A DNA stretch of 64,000 bases, from NCBI RefSeq assembly GCF_012641365.1, contig NZ_JABAIM010000002.1, positions 620,001-684,000 of the forward strand, given 5' to 3'. The position numbers were made by a program, and so were the translations under genes. The notes under the pieces are model-generated. The model saw only the letters and a list, made by a program, of their open reading frames with translations, did not search any database and was not told the DNA's origin. Source of the DNA: Leeia aquatica. Its GTDB lineage: Bacteria; Pseudomonadota; Gammaproteobacteria; Burkholderiales; Leeiaceae. Positions 60,623-64,000 of the stretch are shown piece after piece (positions within the stretch are counted from its first letter, which is position 1; the number at the start of each line of letters is the position of its first letter).

Positions 60623-61132
60623 ATGAAATGCTATTCCAAGATGGCAAGCATTGCCCTTGCAGCCCTGCTGCTGGCGGGCTGCCCGAGTCGTACCCCGCCT
60701 GCCACCAGCAGCAGCAAGCCCGTGCCGGTTGGCAAGCGTGTGGAAGTGGCATCAAGCCACCGTGAAGAAGTTACCCTCTATGCCTTGGGTCTGCTGAATA
60801 CCGAGTATCGCTACGGGGGTAGCTCACCCGAGGGTGGGCTGGATTGCAGCGGGCTGGTCAGCCATATCTTTGCCAAGGCTACGGGCGTGCTGCTGCCACA
60901 CAATGCTGCGGCGATTGCATCACTGGCGCGCCCGCTGGAACGCAGTGCCCTGCAGGCTGGGGACCTGGTGTTTTTCAACACCCTGGGGCGGCCGTTCTCG
61001 CATATGGGGGTGTATCTGGGCGAGGACAAATTCATTCATGCCCCCAGCAGTGGCAAGCTGGTACGCATCGACCTGCTGAGTAACCGCTATTACGCCAGCC
61101 GCTTTGAAGGCGGACGTACCCTGTTTCAGTAG
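60623..61132 (+). CDS. NlpC/P60 family lipoprotein (probable murein endopeptidase)
   Basis: A 169-residue exported lipoprotein; the lipobox is LLLAGC, with lipidated Cys about 20. The NlpC/P60 domain shows the nucleophile in GGLDCSGLVSHIF, the catalytic His in FSHMGVYLGEDKFIHAPSSG and the expected YRYGGSSP entry. Relatives such as Spr/MepS cut peptide cross-links in the wall. The upstream frame is open, but this ATG gives a proper signal peptide. Monocistronic, followed at once by a MITE-like element. Confidence 0.9.
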   Translation: MKCYSKMASIALAALLLAGCPSRTPPATSSSKPVPVGKRVEVASSHREEVTLYALGLLNTEYRYGGSSPEGGLDCSGLVSHIFAKATGVLLPHNAAAIASLARPLERSALQAGDLVFFNTLGRPFSHMGVYLGEDKFIHAPSSGKLVRIDLLSNRYYASRFEGGRTLFQ

Positions 61133-61142
61133 CCGAGGCCCC

Positions 61143-61288
61143 TTAGAGCCTGTTCATGCTCTCGCGAGCGAGGGTGAGACAAGGCGAAAACGACTGAGGA
61201 AGCGCAGTTTACTGGGTGTAAATGAGCATTCCGATGTTGTTTTCAACGCCGCATCGCCGTCGTGCAGCAGACTATAAACAGGTTCTTA
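61143..61288. mobile_element. MITE-like non-coding element with terminal inverted repeats
   Basis: A 146-bp segment bounded by TTAGAGCCTGTT at the left and AACAGGTTCTTA at the right, which are inverted repeats matching at 10 of 12 positions, with TTA at both outer edges. It contains the palindrome CTCGCGAG and no reading frame of its own. From memory, segments of this type (GAGACAAGGCGAAA..GACTGAGGAAGCGCAG) recur in Chromobacteriaceae and relatives. Its right end lies in the kptA stop codon. Confidence 0.65.
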
Positions 61289-61837
61289 GTCGGGGAAGGC
61301 CAGATAGTCTACCGGTACCGGCCCGGTCAACCACACCCCGTTTTCCGAGCAATGGAACACCTGCCCGGCCCGGTGCAGGTCACCACTGCGCACCACCAGC
61401 ACCACCGGACGGCCATGCCGGCCGCCGACCTGAATCGCCGTCTCTTTCTGCAAGGACAGGTGAACATGGTGCCGGCTGCCCGGCTTCAAGCCTTCGCGGC
61501 GAATCGCGTCCAGATGGCTGTGCGCCGTGCCATGGTACAGAAACTCGGGCGGTTGCTGCGCGGCCAGTTGCAAGTCCACTCCCGTCACGGAGTGCCCCTG
61601 GTTGGCGCGTATCCGCAGCCCATCCTCGGAGAAGGCAAAGCGTTGCTTGTTATTGTCGCGCACCACAACGGCCAGTTCCTCCGGTGCGCAAGGCATGCCA
61701 TGCCGGGCCAGTGCGGCCAGCAGGATGCGGACCTCGACCCAGCCCTGGGCATCCAGCGTCAGGCCCACGGATTCTGGCGCATGGCGCAGGATGCGGGACA
61801 GGGTTTTACTGATACGGGTTTTGCGTGCTTCATTCAT
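61286..61837 (-). CDS. kptA: RNA 2'-phosphotransferase
   Basis: A 183-residue Tpt1/KptA protein, which moves the 2'-phosphate of a spliced RNA to NAD+. It has KTLSRILRHAPESVGLTLDAQGWV, FLYHGTAHSHLDAIRREGLKPGSRHHVHLS, and VVLVVRSGDLHRAGQVFHCSENGVWLTGPVPVDYL. The conserved Arg-His-Arg-Arg set is present. In bacteria without spliced tRNA its substrate is unclear. The stop codon TAA lies in the terminal repeat of the MITE-like element, so the last residues may have been altered by its insertion. Confidence 0.93.
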   Translation of the reverse strand: MNEARKTRISKTLSRILRHAPESVGLTLDAQGWVEVRILLAALARHGMPCAPEELAVVVRDNNKQRFAFSEDGLRIRANQGHSVTGVDLQLAAQQPPEFLYHGTAHSHLDAIRREGLKPGSRHHVHLSLQKETAIQVGGRHGRPVVLVVRSGDLHRAGQVFHCSENGVWLTGPVPVDYLAFPD

Positions 61838-61872
61838 TGTTCTTGTTCGCTTTCTTGTTCTTATGGTTTATG

Positions 61873-62787
61873 TCATGACGGGCGGACATCCTCCGCCAGC
61901 CAGGCCAGCTGTCGCTGGCTGGTAAACTGCCGCGCTTCCCCGCTCAGCGGATCGGTAAAAGCAATGCTGCGCGCCAGCAATTGCAGCGGCTGACTGATGT
62001 CATCCCCCTTGTCGTCCAGTACCTGCGGATAAAACGGGTCATGCACGATGGGGATGCCCAGACCGGCCAGATGCACGCGCAGCTGATGCTTGCGTCCGGT
62101 ATGCGGTTGCAGCCGGTACCAGGCGTGGCTTCCCAGCCGCTGAATCAGCTCGATGCGGGTCTCGCTGTTGGGTTCGCCGATCACTTCCTGCATGGTCATG
62201 AAGTGATCCCCCGCCTCAATACGGCTGCGGTGGGTCAGCGGCCACGGCAAATCACGCCAAGGGGCCACCGCTTCATAGACTTTGCGGACTTCACGGCGTT
62301 CAAACAGGGTCTGATAGGCGCCCCGACTGGCCGGGTCCAGGCAGAACAGCACCACCCCTGCGGTTTCGCGGTCCAGCCGGTGCACCGGGGTCAGTTGGGG
62401 TTGGTTGAGACGCGTACGCAGGCGGTGCAGCAGGGTCTCCCGCAGGAAACGCCCGCCGGGGGTCATCGGCAGGAAGTGCGGCTTGTCCACCACCAGCAAG
62501 TGCGCATCCTGATACAGGATGGTTTCTGCAAACGGGATAGGTGTTTCCGCAGCGACTTCTCGATAGTACCAGATGCGCTGGCCGACCTGATAGGGGGCCG
62601 CCACCGGCAGCGCCTGGCCGTGATCGTCAAACAGTTCGCCCTGAGCCATGCGTTGCTGCAGTGCTTGCGGGTCCAGATGGCGAAAGCGGGTCTGCAGATA
62701 CGCCAGCAGGGAGGGCCACTCGCCTTCCGGCAGCCACAGGTAGCTGGGGGCAATACCCTCTCGCCATGGAATGGGTGCCTTACTCAT
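61873..62787 (-). CDS. RluA-family pseudouridine synthase
   Basis: A 304-residue enzyme with the catalytic Asp in the motif PVHRLDRETAGVVLFC and the following YEAVAPW. The N-terminal part (about 1-85) is not a standard S4 domain. The C-terminal half shows LQPHTGRKHQLRVHLAGLGIPIVHDPFYP, typical for the RluA group. It probably modifies rRNA or tRNA uridines; the exact site cannot be told. The start overlaps the nhaR end by 8 bp. Confidence 0.9.
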   Translation of the reverse strand: MSKAPIPWREGIAPSYLWLPEGEWPSLLAYLQTRFRHLDPQALQQRMAQGELFDDHGQALPVAAPYQVGQRIWYYREVAAETPIPFAETILYQDAHLLVVDKPHFLPMTPGGRFLRETLLHRLRTRLNQPQLTPVHRLDRETAGVVLFCLDPASRGAYQTLFERREVRKVYEAVAPWRDLPWPLTHRSRIEAGDHFMTMQEVIGEPNSETRIELIQRLGSHAWYRLQPHTGRKHQLRVHLAGLGIPIVHDPFYPQVLDDKGDDISQPLQLLARSIAFTDPLSGEARQFTSQRQLAWLAEDVRPS

Positions 62788-63688
62788 GGATCAAGCCCTG
62801 CGCCAGCAGAATGGCACGGATCGCCGGGTGCACCGTACGCCGCTCCGCGGTAATCAGGTAGGTCTGCTCCTTCACCGCCTCGATCTGCCCCACAACCTCC
62901 ACCCCATGCTGGCGGCACACATCGTCCGCAATGGTGCTGGGGGCTACAAACAGCCCGGCCCCCGCCTGCCCAAACGCTTTCAGCAATGCACCATCGTCAA
63001 ACTCGCCCACAATGCGGGGCCGCAGCTGCTGCCCTTCCAGCCAATCCAGCAAGCGGCTGCGTACCGCCACATCCTCCCCCGGCAGCAGGAACGGCGCGCC
63101 GTGCAGGCACTGCGGAAAAGTCCCCTGCAAGGTCGCCTTCAGCGCCGGGGTGGCAAAGACGGTAAGCGGACTATCGCCCAAAGGGTGTACATAGGCGCGC
63201 ACGTTCAGGTTGCTCGGCATCGGCCGGTCGACGATCACCAGATCCAGCCGGTGCACCGCCAACTCTCCCAGCAGCGCCGACAAGCGCCCCTCTCGCACCG
63301 TCAAACGCACCGGTTCATCCAGTTGCAGCACGGCTTGCAACAGGCGGTAGGTCTGCAATTTGGCCACCGAGTCAGCCACCCCGACACGCAATGGCAGGGA
63401 CGCGGTCAAGGGGCCACTGCGTAGCGCTTCGGTCAGCGCCTCGCCCAGTGAGAAAATCTCATCGGCGTAACTCAACACCTGCTGCCCGGTCTCGGTCAGC
63501 TCCAGCCCACGTCCCGCCCGCCGCAGCAGTTTGACCCCAAGCTGCTCCTCCAGCTCGGCCAGCTGCCCGCTGATGGACTGGGGCGTGACATGCAGCTGCT
63601 CACTGGCGCGGGCAATGCTGCCCGCCTTGGCGACGACCCAGAAGTAGCGCAAATGCTTGTAGTTGAGATGATTCACCAACACATCCAA
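62780..63688 (-). CDS. nhaR: LysR-family regulator, NhaR type
   Basis: A 302-residue LysR regulator with the N-terminal helix-turn-helix in HLNYKHLRYFWVVAKAGSIARASEQLHVTPQSISGQLAEL. The whole length resembles NhaR of E. coli (LPGEDVAVRSRLLDWLEGQQLRPRIVGEFDDGALLKAFG, and FVAPSTIADDV). NhaR activates Na+/H+ antiporter and biofilm genes in response to Na+. No nhaA is visible here; the divergent membrane-protein gene is the nearest target, with a LysR-type site between them. Confidence 0.88.
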   Translation of the reverse strand: MDVLVNHLNYKHLRYFWVVAKAGSIARASEQLHVTPQSISGQLAELEEQLGVKLLRRAGRGLELTETGQQVLSYADEIFSLGEALTEALRSGPLTASLPLRVGVADSVAKLQTYRLLQAVLQLDEPVRLTVREGRLSALLGELAVHRLDLVIVDRPMPSNLNVRAYVHPLGDSPLTVFATPALKATLQGTFPQCLHGAPFLLPGEDVAVRSRLLDWLEGQQLRPRIVGEFDDGALLKAFGQAGAGLFVAPSTIADDVCRQHGVEVVGQIEAVKEQTYLITAERRTVHPAIRAILLAQGLIHE

Positions 63689-63713
63689 ATAAACTGATAT
63701 TTGACAAATAATA

Positions 63714-63748
63714 TTCGATTTGTGCGAACAATGGCAGCCCTCTACACT
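63714..63748 (+). promoter_or_regulatory. Promoter with LysR-type site upstream of the membrane-protein gene
   Basis: TTGTGC (63720-63725) and TACACT (63743-63748) are 17 bp apart. The dyad TTCG-N7-CGAA (63714-63728), which contains T-N11-A, overlaps the -35 box. This is the usual placement for a divergently encoded LysR activator. Confidence 0.55.
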
Positions 63749-63784
63749 GCAAACATTCCATATTGCCCGTCAACGGAGCTTGCC

Positions 63785-64000
63785 ATGCAACATGTACTCC
63801 CTTTGCAACAATTGCGCCGCTATCGCCGCGTCATCATCGGCGTCGCACTCACGCTGGCGGTATTGCTGGGCCTGGCGATCTGGGGCGTGATTGCCGGCGC
63901 CAGCTGGCTGCTCGACAAAGCCCCTCAAGTGGCTGCCAGTGGCCAGCAGGTGCTCACGGCCGCGCGTGACAAGATTGAGGAAGTGGCCCCCCAAGCCAAG
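63785..64000 (+). CDS. Membrane-anchored protein (N-terminal part only)
   Basis: Seventy-two residues are visible before the window ends. A basic N-terminus (LPLQQLRRYRRV) precedes one transmembrane segment, about 18-40 (IIGVALTLAVLLGLAIWGVIAGASWL), then a polar stretch (DKAPQVAASGQQVLTAARDKIEEVAP) that would lie in the periplasm. A GGAG site eight bases upstream supports the start. It diverges from nhaR and is probably regulated by it. No family could be assigned. Confidence 0.7.
   Translation, partial: MQHVLPLQQLRRYRRVIIGVALTLAVLLGLAIWGVIAGASWLLDKAPQVAASGQQVLTAARDKIEEVAPQAK

Noticed and set aside
1-64000. tRNA, rRNA, CRISPR arrays, prophage or complete insertion sequences
   Set aside because: I looked for tRNA-like cloverleaf ends, regularly spaced repeats, integrases and transposases and found none.

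Overview
The window looks like chromosomal DNA of a GC-rich betaproteobacterium, most likely of the order Neisseriales (Chromobacteriaceae-like). The reasons are the housekeeping block rplM-rpsI-argC-DUF6776-bactofilin-erpA / anmK-M23 peptidase / tyrS, a coq7-type ubiquinone hydroxylase, a YhfA-type OsmC protein and an NhaR-type LysR regulator. This placement is inferred from gene content and protein resemblance; no database search was possible.

Layout. 0-4.5 kb: the start of a periplasmic binding protein, an OmpR/TctE-type two-component pair, a TfoX-N protein, a chromosomal fosA, coq7 and yhfA. 4.5-4.65 kb: a candidate small RNA with its own promoter, two C-rich anti-Shine-Dalgarno motifs and a terminator. 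4.7-12.2 kb: the housekeeping block, including a good match to an IscR type 1 box at erpA. 12.3-20.4 kb: a TetR/TfoX-N/DJ-1 operon, a class II amidotransferase, a HAF-repeat autotransporter with the C-terminal scrap of a decayed paralogue upstream, and a methyltransferase/formyltransferase pair. 20.4-23.2 kb: gabT-gabD.

23.4-59.8 kb: about 36 kb of a Fur-controlled NRPS-PKS metallophore system. A rightward operon encodes NRPS-B (Cy-A-T-C-A-T), PKS-B (KS-AT-ACP) and NRPS-C (C-A-T-reductase). A leftward block encodes a TonB receptor, two half-ABC transporters, a MATE exporter, a FAAL-ACP loading enzyme, PKS-A (KS-AT-ACP), NRPS-A (Cy-A-T-C-A-T), a PLP-dependent PanP-like aspartate decarboxylase, a type II thioesterase and a pyruvoyl PanD aspartate decarboxylase. 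An AraC-family regulator diverges from the TonB receptor. Four Fur-box-like sites sit at the four transcription starts. Three adenylation domains carry Val-Asp in place of the usual Asp235 and give specificity codes close to the beta-alanine signature. The cluster carries two non-homologous enzymes that both make beta-alanine. Collinear reading predicts fatty acyl, malonyl, a cyclised Cys/Ser/Thr-like residue, beta-Ala, a second cyclised residue, beta-Ala, malonyl and beta-Ala, then off-loading. I recognise no described siderophore with this plan, and it is my main candidate for an undescribed system.

59.8-64 kb: a periplasmic solute-binding protein, an NlpC/P60 lipoprotein, a 146-bp MITE-like element whose right end supplies the kptA stop codon, kptA, an RluA-type pseudouridine synthase, nhaR and the start of a divergent membrane protein. 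No tRNA, rRNA, CRISPR array or full-length insertion sequence was seen.
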